A stretch of 64,000 nt of DNA. Origin: JALHMI01 sp964598535 (GTDB lineage: Bacteria; Planctomycetota; Planctomycetia; Pirellulales; PALSA-1355). The translations under genes were made by a program, and so were the position numbers. The DNA lies in the NCBI GenBank assembly GCA_964598535.1, contig CAZRCI010000027.1, forward strand, positions 1 to 64,000, read 5' to 3'. The notes under the pieces were generated by a model. The model was given only the letters and a program-made list of their open reading frames with translations. It made no database searches and was not told where the DNA came from. Shown here piece after piece: positions 24,466 through 33,534 of this stretch (position 1 is the stretch's first letter; every line of letters begins with the position of its first letter).

Positions 24466-26328
24466 TTACTCCGCCGTGCTCAATTCGTCCTTGAGCACAT
24501 GCCCTGTCTGCGGGTCGATCTTCAGGTTCAATTGGTCCTCATCGTGGACATAAAAGATGAAGCCGTTGAACATCTCGTCGTACGACTGATCGCCATAAGG
24601 CACCGTGTAGGTCGGGTCCGGGTTGTAGGGATTGAACTTCGAGTTATCGAAGTGCGCGATCGCCTGCAACTCGGTCCCCGCGGGAATCTTCTTATCCGGC
24701 GGGCAGACATACCCGATCTGCCACTCGAAGTTGAAGTTCGGAATTTGCAAGAGCGTCTCCGACTTGCCGTCCGGGTAATGGGCCAGGAAGGTCATATCGC
24801 GTCCGCGCAGATGCATGTGCGTGAACAGGCCGAGCAGCGTCGCATCCTTTTGCAGCTTGCGGCTGGCTTGCATTTCATAAAACGAATCGCCGGGCGGAAT
24901 CTTGATGCCCCGCGGATCCAGCAAAATAAAATGTGTCGTCTTGTTCACGATGCCCTTGGCATACTTGAACCCGATCGAAATCGTCACATCTTCCGGCTTG
25001 CCCGTCGTCACCAGGTGAACCTGCAAGCCGATCACCGCGCCCTTGGGCATCTTCTGGGCCATGCCGGCCGGCATCGTAAACGGCACGCCGCCGGGCACAT
25101 ACCCCGTGATAAACGTGTTGGTGCCCGCCTTCTTCGAAATCGGATCGACATAAAACGCGTTGCAGTGATGCACCACGGCCCGGTTGTGCGGCAAAATCTC
25201 GATCGATTCGACGTAGGTGTCGTCCTCGAACGCCGGTTTTAGAAACACATAGCGATACGGAATGAACCCCGTGGCCGGCACCTTCTGCGGCTTATCCATC
25301 GTCAGCACCAGGTCCGGCTGTCCGATTCGCCATTCGGTTTTCTCAAACTCGAGCGGGGCCGGCGCTTGCGAGGGATCGCCCTTCTCCATCCCGGTCAGCA
25401 CCCAGGCCTCGACCAGATCGCGTTCTTCGCGCGTCAGGCTCGGGTCGTTCTGAAACGAGCCGTGCTCCTTGTGCGCATACCACGGCGGCATCCGGCCGTC
25501 GCGCACCACTTCGGCCACCATTTCACCGTGCGACTGGGCTTCGTCGTAGCTCACCAGCCCGAACGGCGCGGCCGTGCCTTCGTGATGGCAATTCTGGCAG
25601 CGTTTCTGCAAGATCGCCTCGACATGCTCGTGGAACGTCACCTGGTGATCGAACTTCGGCTGCTGCCACGGCGTCACTTTGCAGCCATCGACCGGCGTGG
25701 TAGCCACCGAAATGGGTTTGCCGGCCAGGTGTTCGTCAATCGCTTCCGCCAGGTCGTGACGGCCAACTTTCGGCTGTACGCCGCCGGGCCGATACTGATC
25801 GTCGATCCGCCCCAGGTACACGACTTTCTTCGTCGCGCCGTCCAACAACACGGCCGTCGGCACGCGCTCCACGCCGAGCGCCCGCGTGCACTTCTGCCCT
25901 TCGTCCCACACCAGCGGCACCGTCACGCCAGCGTCCAAGCCGTGCGCGGCAATGTCGCGCGGCGTGTCACTTTGCGAGTTATACACGGCCACAAACTGCA
26001 CGCCCTGCTCCGCATACTTCTTATGCAACTCTTCCATGCGCGGCATATAGCGCTGCGCGAGCGGGCAGTCGGTGTTCAGAAACACCAGCGCATAAATCTT
26101 CGCTTCGCCCAGATCCCGCAACGAACGATTCAAGTAGCGGATGTCTTTGAACGTGAGATCCTTCGCTTCGACGCCAATCTTCTCAGCAGTGTTCCCCGCA
26201 GCCCCCGCCCAAGCGACCGCTGCCGAAATAACCACTGACGAAGTAACCACTGCCGAAATAACGACTGCCGGAGCGACCGCGAGCAACGTCACAATCGCGA
26301 CAAGAACGATCCCAAGCGACCGCTTCAT
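24466..26328 (-). CDS. Exported redoxin, cytochrome c and Cu-monooxygenase-like fusion protein
   Basis: A 620-aa protein. A long N-terminal hydrophobic stretch (residues 5-43) includes a 5-residue repeat (AVVIS-type). Residues about 50-205 are an AhpC/TSA-like redoxin with a single Cys (NTDCPLAQR), not CxxC. A planctomycete cytochrome c follows, with CQNCH near residue 245. The last part has the copper type II monooxygenase pattern: HHCNAFYV, FTHMHLRGRDM, and HFDNSKFNP, where His residues are potential copper ligands. It is probably periplasmic and involved in redox chemistry of an organic substrate, but no partner is nearby. The unusual order of three redox domains in one chain is known in planctomycetes; function remains unproven. 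Confidence 0.83.
   Translation of the reverse strand: MKRSLGIVLVAIVTLLAVAPAVVISAVVTSSVVISAAVAWAGAAGNTAEKIGVEAKDLTFKDIRYLNRSLRDLGEAKIYALVFLNTDCPLAQRYMPRMEELHKKYAEQGVQFVAVYNSQSDTPRDIAAHGLDAGVTVPLVWDEGQKCTRALGVERVPTAVLLDGATKKVVYLGRIDDQYRPGGVQPKVGRHDLAEAIDEHLAGKPISVATTPVDGCKVTPWQQPKFDHQVTFHEHVEAILQKRCQNCHHEGTAAPFGLVSYDEAQSHGEMVAEVVRDGRMPPWYAHKEHGSFQNDPSLTREERDLVEAWVLTGMEKGDPSQAPAPLEFEKTEWRIGQPDLVLTMDKPQKVPATGFIPYRYVFLKPAFEDDTYVESIEILPHNRAVVHHCNAFYVDPISKKAGTNTFITGYVPGGVPFTMPAGMAQKMPKGAVIGLQVHLVTTGKPEDVTISIGFKYAKGIVNKTTHFILLDPRGIKIPPGDSFYEMQASRKLQKDATLLGLFTHMHLRGRDMTFLAHYPDGKSETLLQIPNFNFEWQIGYVCPPDKKIPAGTELQAIAHFDNSKFNPYNPDPTYTVPYGDQSYDEMFNGFIFYVHDEDQLNLKIDPQTGHVLKDELSTAE
26219..26278. repeat. Imperfect 15-bp tandem repeat, four units
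   Basis: Units start at 26219, 26234, 26249 and 26264 and follow the pattern ACTGCCGAAATAACC with a few changes. On the minus strand they encode repeats of a hydrophobic pentapeptide in the signal-peptide region of the redoxin fusion protein. Replication slippage is the probable origin. Confidence 0.75.
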
Positions 26329-26577
26329 GATTCTGGTATCCCCCGTGGAAGAGTGCGCGCTGGGGGCGCGACCGAAACGTGCATTGATCCCTTGTCACCT
26401 ATTGGAACCAGAATGCGCGTTTTTGGCAACGCTTTTCCCTAGGTCGCTAACTCATTTCCCTAAAAAGCGTTGCGCGCTAATTACACCCGCCCCGCGAAAC
26501 AGAATGAGCTTCGGGCGACACAATCGCGCCGATTCGCCCGCTCGCCGTGATGCTCGCCACGGCGTTTCTCGCGCCCG

Positions 26578-28293
26578 CTAACCGGCTTGCGGAAACCGCT
26601 CGATGAACCTTTGTTCCGCCGCGGCGTCGCCAATCACGATCAGCTCGGCGGCGGCTGGCAACGGTTGGTGCCCCTCGGGGTTGATCTGCATTTCTCCCTC
26701 GTGCACCACGGCAATCACGTTGCAGCCCGTGGCTTCGCGCACCTCCGATTGAGCCAGCGTGCGCCCCGCCAATCCCGGAGGCATCGGCAAGCGGAACACG
26801 CTCAGGCCTTCCGCCAGCAGCAACGTATCCATGCGATGCAACAGGTTCAGCAGAATGTTCGCGCCGATCGAGGCGTACGACAGCACGAAGTCCGCGCCCG
26901 CGCGGTGCAGCGTCGAGATATTCCGCTCCACCGTAACCCGTCCCAAAATCTGGATATCCGGCCGCAGCTTGCGGCAGTAGATGGTCAGATAGACATTCAT
27001 ATCATCATCGTGTGTCGTGACCACGACGGCCGAAGCTTCCAGGATGCCCGCACGCTGCAAGACCTCCAGCTCGGCCGCGTCTCCAAGGACCGACTTCTCC
27101 GAAAAATACAGCCGCTCCGGTGAGCGTTCCACAATTCGGAAGTCGATTCCTTCGACCTCCAAGGCTTTGGCCGTGGCGCGCCCCACGCGCCCCCCGCCGA
27201 TGATCACCACATGCCCCAGCGCAGGCTTATAAATGCAAAACAGTTCATCGTAGTCGTCTAGCTGGGCTCGCGAGCCGGCGAGCACCAGTACCGATGTTTC
27301 GTGGAGCACGGTGTTGGGACCCGCGAGTTGAAATCGGCCACGGTTCCAGACACCCACCACGTTCACTTTGGCGTGGTCCCGCAACCGAATATCCGCCAGC
27401 GTGCGGCCAACCAGCGGGGTTCCGGCCGCCGCGGCCTCGGCCACCAGCAAGTCGCCAAACTGGCCGATCACGTGGCTCTTGGCGTCCCGCCCCAGGATGC
27501 GCCGCGCCAGCGACTGCCCCAACATCTCGCCAAGCTGCAACACCCGATTGCAACCGGCCAGTTCCAGAATATCCGCCGAGGCCGGAAACGACGCCGTCGC
27601 CACGATCGGCACCGTGTCCGAGATCTCGCGCACCGTAAAGGCCACGTTCGTATTCGTCATGTCCGAACGCGTGGTTGCAATCAACACCGCCTTGTCGATT
27701 TGCAACCGGCTATAGGTGTCCGGGTCGTCCAGATCTCCCACCATCACCCGGTAACCCTGGTCGTGCAGCAGCAGAGCTTCCGTCAACTCGGGACAGACGA
27801 CCACATAGGGAACTTCGGAGCGTTGCAATTGCCGAATGAGCGCCGCGTCGACCGGCCCCAATCCCGTCAACACCACATGGCCGTGGGTATCCTTGGGCAA
27901 CCTCCGCGGCGCCCGCGCCGCCGCCTGGGCATCCATCCACGGGACGAAAAAAAACTGAATGAACGTGAACGGCAACAAGATCAACATGAACACCGTTCCG
28001 GACAACAGAACGACGATCGAAAAAAAGCGTCCCAAGTCGCTCGCGAACGTGATATCGCCAAACCCGAGCGTCGACATCACCACCAACGTCCAATAGACGC
28101 CGGCCAGCCAGCTATGCTGCTGTCCCTCCCAGCGCATGATCAGTTGAAAGACCGCGCTGAACGTGAACACCAGCAGTCCAAAGGCCACGAGCAGCTTTCC
28201 CAGCACGCGCACATTGTGCTGGCTTTTGCGGCTGGCCAATTGCCCCATGATTGAAGGTAGCGATTTGATCATACGTCCGGTCATACACTCCAT
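26578..28293 (-). CDS. Potassium channel with two TrkA-type RCK domains
   Basis: About 571 aa. Two transmembrane helices flank a pore loop with the filter-like STLGFGD (about residue 68), as in 2TM K+ channels. After a 60-residue linker come TrkA-N Rossmann domains: HVVLTGLGPVDAALI, and a second one starting HVVIIGGGRVGRATAK, each followed by a TrkA-C-like region. This doubled RCK layout forms the gating ring. It probably conducts K+ with ligand control by nucleotides or ions. The start is uncertain: ATGs at 28293, 28284 and 28272 all precede the first helix. Upstream codons to 28437 are Arg/Pro-rich and I leave them out. Confidence 0.88.
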   Translation of the reverse strand: MECMTGRMIKSLPSIMGQLASRKSQHNVRVLGKLLVAFGLLVFTFSAVFQLIMRWEGQQHSWLAGVYWTLVVMSTLGFGDITFASDLGRFFSIVVLLSGTVFMLILLPFTFIQFFFVPWMDAQAAARAPRRLPKDTHGHVVLTGLGPVDAALIRQLQRSEVPYVVVCPELTEALLLHDQGYRVMVGDLDDPDTYSRLQIDKAVLIATTRSDMTNTNVAFTVREISDTVPIVATASFPASADILELAGCNRVLQLGEMLGQSLARRILGRDAKSHVIGQFGDLLVAEAAAAGTPLVGRTLADIRLRDHAKVNVVGVWNRGRFQLAGPNTVLHETSVLVLAGSRAQLDDYDELFCIYKPALGHVVIIGGGRVGRATAKALEVEGIDFRIVERSPERLYFSEKSVLGDAAELEVLQRAGILEASAVVVTTHDDDMNVYLTIYCRKLRPDIQILGRVTVERNISTLHRAGADFVLSYASIGANILLNLLHRMDTLLLAEGLSVFRLPMPPGLAGRTLAQSEVREATGCNVIAVVHEGEMQINPEGHQPLPAAAELIVIGDAAAEQRFIERFPQAG

Positions 28294-28755
28294 GCGAACC
28301 TGAAAGGGCGCCGGCCGATGTCTGCTTCTCACGCGGTTCGGCCGCGGTTCATCAGGCCGGCTTCGTCGTTCGGCGCCCCGGGGGCCTCGAAACCGGTAGC
28401 ATTCTATCGCCCCCCTGCCCCGCCTGGGCAGAGCCACGCCTCTTGGGATGCGGCAAAATTCCCTGATCGGCGAGCCGCGGCGTTTATCAGGAGCGCAGCA
28501 CTCGTTTTGATGGTACGCGCTTTTGACGGTGCACGCGTTGCGATGATCCAGCCGTTCCTTCGGCCGTAGACCGGTAACATGTCAGCCCCGGGCCATCGCT
28601 CGGGGGAGCATGGGTTCCTCCCCCGCGCAATGCCGCCCCTGCAAGGGGCAAAACAGGGCGTTGTCTGGCGAGAAGGTTTTGCCTGACAAAAGCGCGCAAC
28701 GTCAAAACCTCGAGCTCCGGAATCGGCCAAAAAATCTTGACGCTCGCGGCCGGCC
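28294..28755. other. Intergenic region between K+ channel and esterase genes
   Basis: About 460 bases with no convincing gene. Both flanking genes are on the minus strand, so it should contain the channel promoter and the esterase gene end. A small perfect hairpin (GCCCCT/AGGGGC, 28635-28649) and a Pro/Gly-coding GC-rich stretch are present. I see no conserved RNA. Confidence 0.4.
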
Positions 28756-29661
28756 TTACTTCTGATGGCTCGAGGCTTCTTGTCCGGCGGCCGCGTGCCG
28801 CGCGAGAAACGCGTGAAACGCTTCCGTCGCCGGATCGTCGGGCGTGCCAAGCTCATTGTTCAAGCGGCGATGGTTCGTATCGCTCTTGCCCACGGCCTGG
28901 GCCGAAACGTTCGCGCCGCGCAACGCCGCTTCCAACCGCCGGGCTTGGACCGTCGTATCGGGATTGCCCGAGAAGTACAAAATCAAAAACGGCGGAATGC
29001 CTTTGTCCTTGGCAACGTGCGTCACCGCCGAAAAATCGACGTGCTTCTCCGGATCGTTCCCGAACTTTTGCCGGTGACCGAAGGTAAACATCTTGCCCCC
29101 GTAAAGCGTCTGCCGAAATTCGGCGGTCATGATGATCTTGGGAATGTCATACGTGTCGCCGTCGACCGGAATGCATCCTCGGAGCGCGTGAAAGGAAACG
29201 CCCTCGTCCTTCAAGTAGCGATCGTCCGTGCATAACAGGGCTGCCAATTGGGCGCCGGCCGAATGTCCCCCGACGAAGATCCGCTGCGGATCGCCGCCAT
29301 ACTCGCCGATGTTCCTGGACACCCAACCGAGCGATTTGGCAACGTCACGAATCAACTCGTCCATCTCCACCTCGGGCAACAGGCGATAGTTCGTCGAAAC
29401 GAAAATAAATCCCTGCTCCGTCAGTGCCTTGGGCTTCAACGCGACATCCGCCTTGTCGCCGACCTGCCATCCGCCACCGTGAATCCAGAACATGACCGGC
29501 AGTCGCCCCGCCGCGGGCCGCTCGGGCAGGTAAACGTCGAGCACCTGGCGCGGGTGGCCGTTCTCGACGTACGGGATGTCCGCCTTGTGCTGCTGCGCCC
29601 GGGCCAGATTGCATACGGCGATCAGCGGTAGCGCCAAACCGGCAACAAGTTTGAAGTTCAT
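28756..29661 (-). CDS. Exported alpha/beta hydrolase (esterase, BD-FAE-like)
   Basis: A 301-aa protein with a signal peptide (VAGLALPLIAVCNLARA). HGG motif for the oxyanion hole (MFWIHGGGWQVGDKAD), nucleophile elbow GGHSAGAQ with Ser near residue 148, and a late Asp and His (NPDTTV, DTNHRRL) give a complete triad in the hormone-sensitive-lipase/BD-FAE group. It probably cleaves short-chain or feruloyl-type esters outside the cytoplasm. The ATG at 29661 follows CTGGAG, and the protein before it in the longer frame is basic and unlikely. About 300 bases separate it from the next upstream gene, which is divergent. Confidence 0.86.
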   Translation of the reverse strand: MNFKLVAGLALPLIAVCNLARAQQHKADIPYVENGHPRQVLDVYLPERPAAGRLPVMFWIHGGGWQVGDKADVALKPKALTEQGFIFVSTNYRLLPEVEMDELIRDVAKSLGWVSRNIGEYGGDPQRIFVGGHSAGAQLAALLCTDDRYLKDEGVSFHALRGCIPVDGDTYDIPKIIMTAEFRQTLYGGKMFTFGHRQKFGNDPEKHVDFSAVTHVAKDKGIPPFLILYFSGNPDTTVQARRLEAALRGANVSAQAVGKSDTNHRRLNNELGTPDDPATEAFHAFLARHAAAGQEASSHQK

Positions 29662-29966
29662 CGCAAAGGCTCCAGCGAAGTTAATAACGGCGGTGAAATG
29701 TAGCTGACAATCGCTCGGTTTGCCAGCGGCGCATCGCGGCGTCACGAAGGCGTGAGCTTTCCCCCGGCGCGGCGGCCCGGCTCCTGTTCCCTCGGGCCAC
29801 AAACACCACCTCATGCAGCGCCACACAGGTTGTGCTCGCGATGACCGCGAACTCCTTCCGACCAACCACGATCCGCCAACCGCCACGCACACCACCGCAA
29901 AATGTTTGAAATCGGGCCAGCGGTTCTGGTAGCGTACATTCGATGCATTGTTCTGGAGGCATGAAA
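29662..29966. other. Divergent intergenic region
   Basis: 305 bases between the esterase start and a possible small gene on the plus strand. It contains the esterase promoter. The leader of the esterase, including CTGGAG and an upstream block at 29739-29765, resembles the leader of the small minus-strand gene at 44361. No larger gene is visible. Confidence 0.35.
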
Positions 29967-30107
29967 ATGACGACCTGCAATTTCAATTTAGAGGAACCAC
30001 GGAACCTGCGGCCCCGCGCGCGTGGGTCAGTTGTGGATCCATATAGGAAATTGCAAAGTGCTCGCAAATTCATCCACAACACATTTCGAGCGAATTCGCG
30101 GAAATAG
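29967..30107 (+). CDS. Possible small basic protein (46 aa)
   Basis: An open frame of 46 codons with ATG at 29967 and TAG at 30105-30107. GGAGG at 29955-29959 is 7 bases upstream, a near-ideal ribosome-binding site; another ATG at 29961 is too close to it. The peptide begins MTTCNFNLEE and is rich in Arg and Lys (ending RANSRK), with no membrane segment. It lies 57 bases upstream of the DUF255 gene on the same strand. No family is recognised, so translation is inferred only from the site. Confidence 0.3.
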   Translation: MTTCNFNLEEPRNLRPRARGSVVDPYRKLQSARKFIHNTFRANSRK

Positions 30108-30164
30108 CCACCCAATTGTGGCCCTCGCGCCGCTTCGACTTTTTACTTATCGAGCGTTCAACTC

Positions 30165-32237
30165 ATGTCCAATCGCCTTGCCCACGAAACGAGCCCGTAC
30201 CTGCTCCAGCACGCCAACAACCCGGTCGACTGGTATCCCTGGGGCGCCGAGGCGATCCAGCGGGCGCGTGCCGAAGACAAGCCGATCTTCCTATCGGTTG
30301 GCTACTCGGCCTGCCACTGGTGCCACGTGATGGAACACGAGAGCTTTGAAAGCGAGCCGATCGCGCAGCTCATGAATACGCTCTACGTGTGCGTGAAGGT
30401 CGATCGCGAGGAACGGCCCGACCTGGATCAGATTTATATGAATGCGGTGCAGCTCATGACGGGCCGCGGCGGCTGGCCGATGTCGGTCTTTCTCACGCCC
30501 GACCTCAAACCGTTCTATGGCGGAACCTATTGGCCGCCCCACGCGCGCGGCGGCATGCCCGGCTTCGATCAGGTGCTGCTGGCCGTCGGCGAAGCCTGGC
30601 GCGAACGCCGTTCGCAGGCGATCGAGCAAGCCGAATCGCTCACCGATCATCTGGCCGGCCTGGCTATCGGACCAGCCGAGCCGAAGGCCCTCTCGCCGCA
30701 ACTCGTACAGCGTTCGGCGAGCGCCATGCTCCGTTCCTTCGACCATGCGCACGGCGGGTTCGGCGCCGCGCCGAAGTTTCCGCACCCGATGAATCTACGG
30801 CTACTCGCGCAGCACTGGTTCCGCACGCGCGACAACGAGACGCTGCACGTCCTGCGAACCACGCTCGACAAGATGGCGGCCGGCGGGATCTACGACCAGC
30901 TCGGCGGCGGCTTCCATCGCTACTCGACCGATGCCCAGTGGCTGGTGCCGCACTTTGAAAAAATGCTCTACGACAACGCCCTGCTCGTGCCGTGCTATCT
31001 CGACGCCTACCTGATCACGGGCGAGGCCGACTACGCACGCGTCGCACGCGAGACGTGCGACTACGTGCTGCGTGAGATGACCGACGCGGCCGGCGGCTTC
31101 TACAGCACGCAAGACGCGGATAGTGAGGGGGTCGAAGGCAAGTTCTTCGTCTGGACGCCGCGCGAGATCGAGACCGTGCTTGGTCCGGAAGCGGCCGAGA
31201 TATTCTGCCACGTCTATGGCGTCACGCCGCAGGGAAACTTCGAGCATGGGCAAAGCATCCTGCACCTGCCCCGTAACCTGAACGATGCGGCCACGGCGTT
31301 CACCACCACCGCGGACGAGCTGCGCGATCGGCTCGCCGGCTGGCGCACTCAACTGCTGGCCGAACGCGGCCAGCGCGTGCCGCCGGGACTCGACGACAAG
31401 GTGCTCGTGGCCTGGAACGGAATGATGATCGACGCGCTGGCCCAAGCCGCGGGCGTGCTGGACGAACCGCGATATCTCGCGGCGGCGCAACGAGCCGCTA
31501 CGTTTCTCTTGCACGAACTCCGGCGGGCCGATGGCGCGCTCTGGCACACCTGGCGCCACGGGCAAGCCCGGCTGACGGCCTATCTCGACGACTACACCTG
31601 CCTGGCCGTGGGGCTGGTAAGCCTGTACGAAGCCGACTTCGACGAGCGCTGGCTCCTGGCGGCGGTCGAACTGATGGACTATGTCATCGCACACTTCGCC
31701 GACGCGGAACGGGGCGGATACTTTTACACGGCCCACGATCACGAAGCGCTGATCGCCCGACAGAAGGAATTCTACGACAACGCCATGCCCAGCGGAAACT
31801 CGATGGCGGCACTCGCGCTCGTGCGTCTTGGTAAGCTGCTGGGACGCGCGGACTATCTCGAAGCCGCCGAGCGCACCGCTCAGGCCGCGGCGTCGATCGT
31901 CGAGCACGCGCCGCAGGCCGGCGGCCAGATGCTGCTGGCCATCGACCTCTTGCAAGGCGCGACACCCGAGATTGTCTTGGTGGGCGACCCGCAACACCCC
32001 GAGACGGCTGCCGCCCTTGCGGCGTTGCGGCACACGTTCCTGCCACGAAAAGTCGTCGCCTGCCGCCCTTCAACCGCCATAACATCGCCCGGCGCCTTGG
32101 CGCCGATGTTTGAAGGCAAGGTGGCCAACAGCGCGCAGCCAGTGGCTTACGTGTGCGAAAACTTCACCTGCCAAACTCCCGTCGTCGGGCGCGACGCGGT
32201 CGAGGCGCTATGGCGTCAGCTTGCGTCGCCAACGTAG
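30165..32237 (+). CDS. Thioredoxin-domain and glycosidase-like protein (DUF255/YyaL, SSP20-type)
   Basis: A 690-aa protein matching the YyaL family end to end. The N-terminus (SPYLLQHANNPVDWYPWG) and the CHWCH motif (SACHWCHVMEHESF, near residue 48) form a thioredoxin-like domain. An (alpha/alpha) barrel with glycosidase-like helices follows (for example HPMNLRLLAQHWF, LGGGFHRYSTDAQWLVPHFEKMLYDN). It ends near VCENFTCQTPV, another Cys pair. The cellular role of this widely conserved family is poorly known. The start is supported by a family-typical N-terminus; the ATG is at 30165. Confidence 0.93.
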   Translation: MSNRLAHETSPYLLQHANNPVDWYPWGAEAIQRARAEDKPIFLSVGYSACHWCHVMEHESFESEPIAQLMNTLYVCVKVDREERPDLDQIYMNAVQLMTGRGGWPMSVFLTPDLKPFYGGTYWPPHARGGMPGFDQVLLAVGEAWRERRSQAIEQAESLTDHLAGLAIGPAEPKALSPQLVQRSASAMLRSFDHAHGGFGAAPKFPHPMNLRLLAQHWFRTRDNETLHVLRTTLDKMAAGGIYDQLGGGFHRYSTDAQWLVPHFEKMLYDNALLVPCYLDAYLITGEADYARVARETCDYVLREMTDAAGGFYSTQDADSEGVEGKFFVWTPREIETVLGPEAAEIFCHVYGVTPQGNFEHGQSILHLPRNLNDAATAFTTTADELRDRLAGWRTQLLAERGQRVPPGLDDKVLVAWNGMMIDALAQAAGVLDEPRYLAAAQRAATFLLHELRRADGALWHTWRHGQARLTAYLDDYTCLAVGLVSLYEADFDERWLLAAVELMDYVIAHFADAERGGYFYTAHDHEALIARQKEFYDNAMPSGNSMAALALVRLGKLLGRADYLEAAERTAQAAASIVEHAPQAGGQMLLAIDLLQGATPEIVLVGDPQHPETAAALAALRHTFLPRKVVACRPSTAITSPGALAPMFEGKVANSAQPVAYVCENFTCQTPVVGRDAVEALWRQLASPT

Positions 32238-32289
32238 CGCGCAGCCGCGGTAACAGATAAACCCGATCTTCAGTGAGCACCCTACTACA

Positions 32290-32688
32290 ATGAATTTGTC
32301 AGCTCCCCTCGACGCCGGAACCAGCGTCGCCGACCTGCGTGAACTCGTTGCTCGTTTTGTCGCTGAACGCGATTGGAAACAATTTCATACGCCTAAGAAC
32401 CTGGCCATGTCGCTGGCCATCGAGGCGGCCGAACTCATGGAGCACTTTCAATGGCTCGATTCGACGGAGTCGCGCAAGATTGCCGAGGATGAAGCCCGGC
32501 GAACCGCCGCTGGTGAGGAATTGGCCGACGTGATCTGCTATGCTCTGGCGCTGGCCAACGAACTGGGGCTGGACGTGAGCCGAGCAATGCGCGACAAGAT
32601 GCGAAAGAACGAGCTCAAGTACCCGGTGGAAGACTACCGCGGCCGCTGGGGGAACGGCGATACGCGTCGAGCGGGCCCAGAAATCTAA
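32290..32688 (+). CDS. MazG-like nucleotide pyrophosphohydrolase
   Basis: A 132-aa all-helical protein. It has the metal-binding MazG motif EAAELMEHFQW and the later EELADVICYALALA, matching the dCTPase/MazG-like house-cleaning family (E-x-x-E plus E-x-x-D). It hydrolyses nucleoside triphosphates to monophosphates, removing non-canonical or excess (d)NTPs. The N-terminal KNLAMSLAIEAAELME and C-terminal YPVEDYRGRW blocks match the short dCTP pyrophosphatase subtype. It follows the DUF255 gene by 52 bases on the same strand. Confidence 0.88.
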   Translation: MNLSAPLDAGTSVADLRELVARFVAERDWKQFHTPKNLAMSLAIEAAELMEHFQWLDSTESRKIAEDEARRTAAGEELADVICYALALANELGLDVSRAMRDKMRKNELKYPVEDYRGRWGNGDTRRAGPEI

Positions 32689-32715
32689 CGCGAGAATCTA
32701 ATGCGAGACCGCGGC

Positions 32716-33183
32716 TCAAACGGCGCTCGAGCGTGTTGCTTCGACGATTGCGTTCAGATCGGCCATGATCCGGTTCCACGCTTCCTCGCCAAACCGATTC
32801 ACCAATTGCGACTGCGCTTGATTCCAGTAGGGTCCCGAGCGAAGCAGCGCGGCCTGACCATCGATGGTTATTTCAACCGACTTATGCTTTCCTTCGCCGT
32901 GGGTAAATCGCAGCAGGCCAATGTTCATCAGCGGCTTGAGGTTCCGCGTCAACGTCGAGCGATCCATCACCAGCTCCCGTGCCAGCCGCGCAATGCTGCT
33001 TGGCCCCAGAAGCTGCGTCGTGATCAGAATGACCAATTGCGTCGAGCGGAGTCCGGTCGGCGCAAGAATCTGGTCAAACAGTTGCGTGACGCTTCGTGAC
33101 GCTTTGCGAAAATTAAAGCAGGCACACGTACGTGCCATTTCCGCCAACTGAGATTGATCTATTTCCACAGGATCGCAAGACAT
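32716..33183 (-). CDS. MarR-family transcriptional regulator
   Basis: A 155-aa winged-helix protein. Helices and the recognition region are typical of MarR: LRSTQLVILITTQLLG, SSIARLARELVMDRSTLTRNLKPLMNIGLL, then a wing with HGEGKHKSVEITIDGQ. Two Cys near the N-terminus (ARTCACFNF) could sense oxidation as in OhrR-type members, but this is a guess. The ATG at 33183 was chosen because the earlier frame is Cys/Pro-rich and lacks a homologous N-terminus. It is divergent from the transglutaminase-like gene, which is a natural candidate target along with itself. Confidence 0.86.
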   Translation of the reverse strand: MSCDPVEIDQSQLAEMARTCACFNFRKASRSVTQLFDQILAPTGLRSTQLVILITTQLLGPSSIARLARELVMDRSTLTRNLKPLMNIGLLRFTHGEGKHKSVEITIDGQAALLRSGPYWNQAQSQLVNRFGEEAWNRIMADLNAIVEATRSSAV

Positions 33184-33534
33184 TGCGCGTGCCAGACAAA
33201 AAGGAGCCGAACACGGCCACCACAACTCGGCAATCGATTCAAAACCGAGAAGAGTTCTCTCGCACAATCGAGGCTGCCTGGCGAGCGGCGACGGCAGCAC
33301 TCATGACACTCGAGCGCGGTTTTGAAGCGGTTTCTTAATCGTCGAAATGAACTTTATTACACTAAGCGAATGCCGCGATTCTGGCAACTCGAAGTGCATG
33401 GAAGTGCTCAAAAATTCGGGCCACTACTCCCTCGCAATAATTAATAATACGTCAGGTTTGCCGAATGGGTTGTAAGTCGGGTTGACAGACGGTATATGCC
33501 AGCGATTTCTATCGCTCAAAAAAAGGAATCTCAA
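33184..33534. other. Divergent promoter region of the MarR regulator and transglutaminase-like gene
   Basis: About 350 bases, markedly more AT-rich than surroundings. An AT-rich, near-palindromic segment (TAATTAATAATAC at about 33438) is a plausible operator for MarR control. Another ATG at 33496 is in frame with the transglutaminase. I see no other gene. Confidence 0.45.

Noticed and set aside
27301..28254. A 317-codon plus-strand frame
   Set aside because: Antisense to the K+ channel; His/Gln/Arg-rich product, typical of a shadow.
30801..32033. A 410-codon minus-strand frame
   Set aside because: Antisense to the DUF255 gene, which matches its family end to end.
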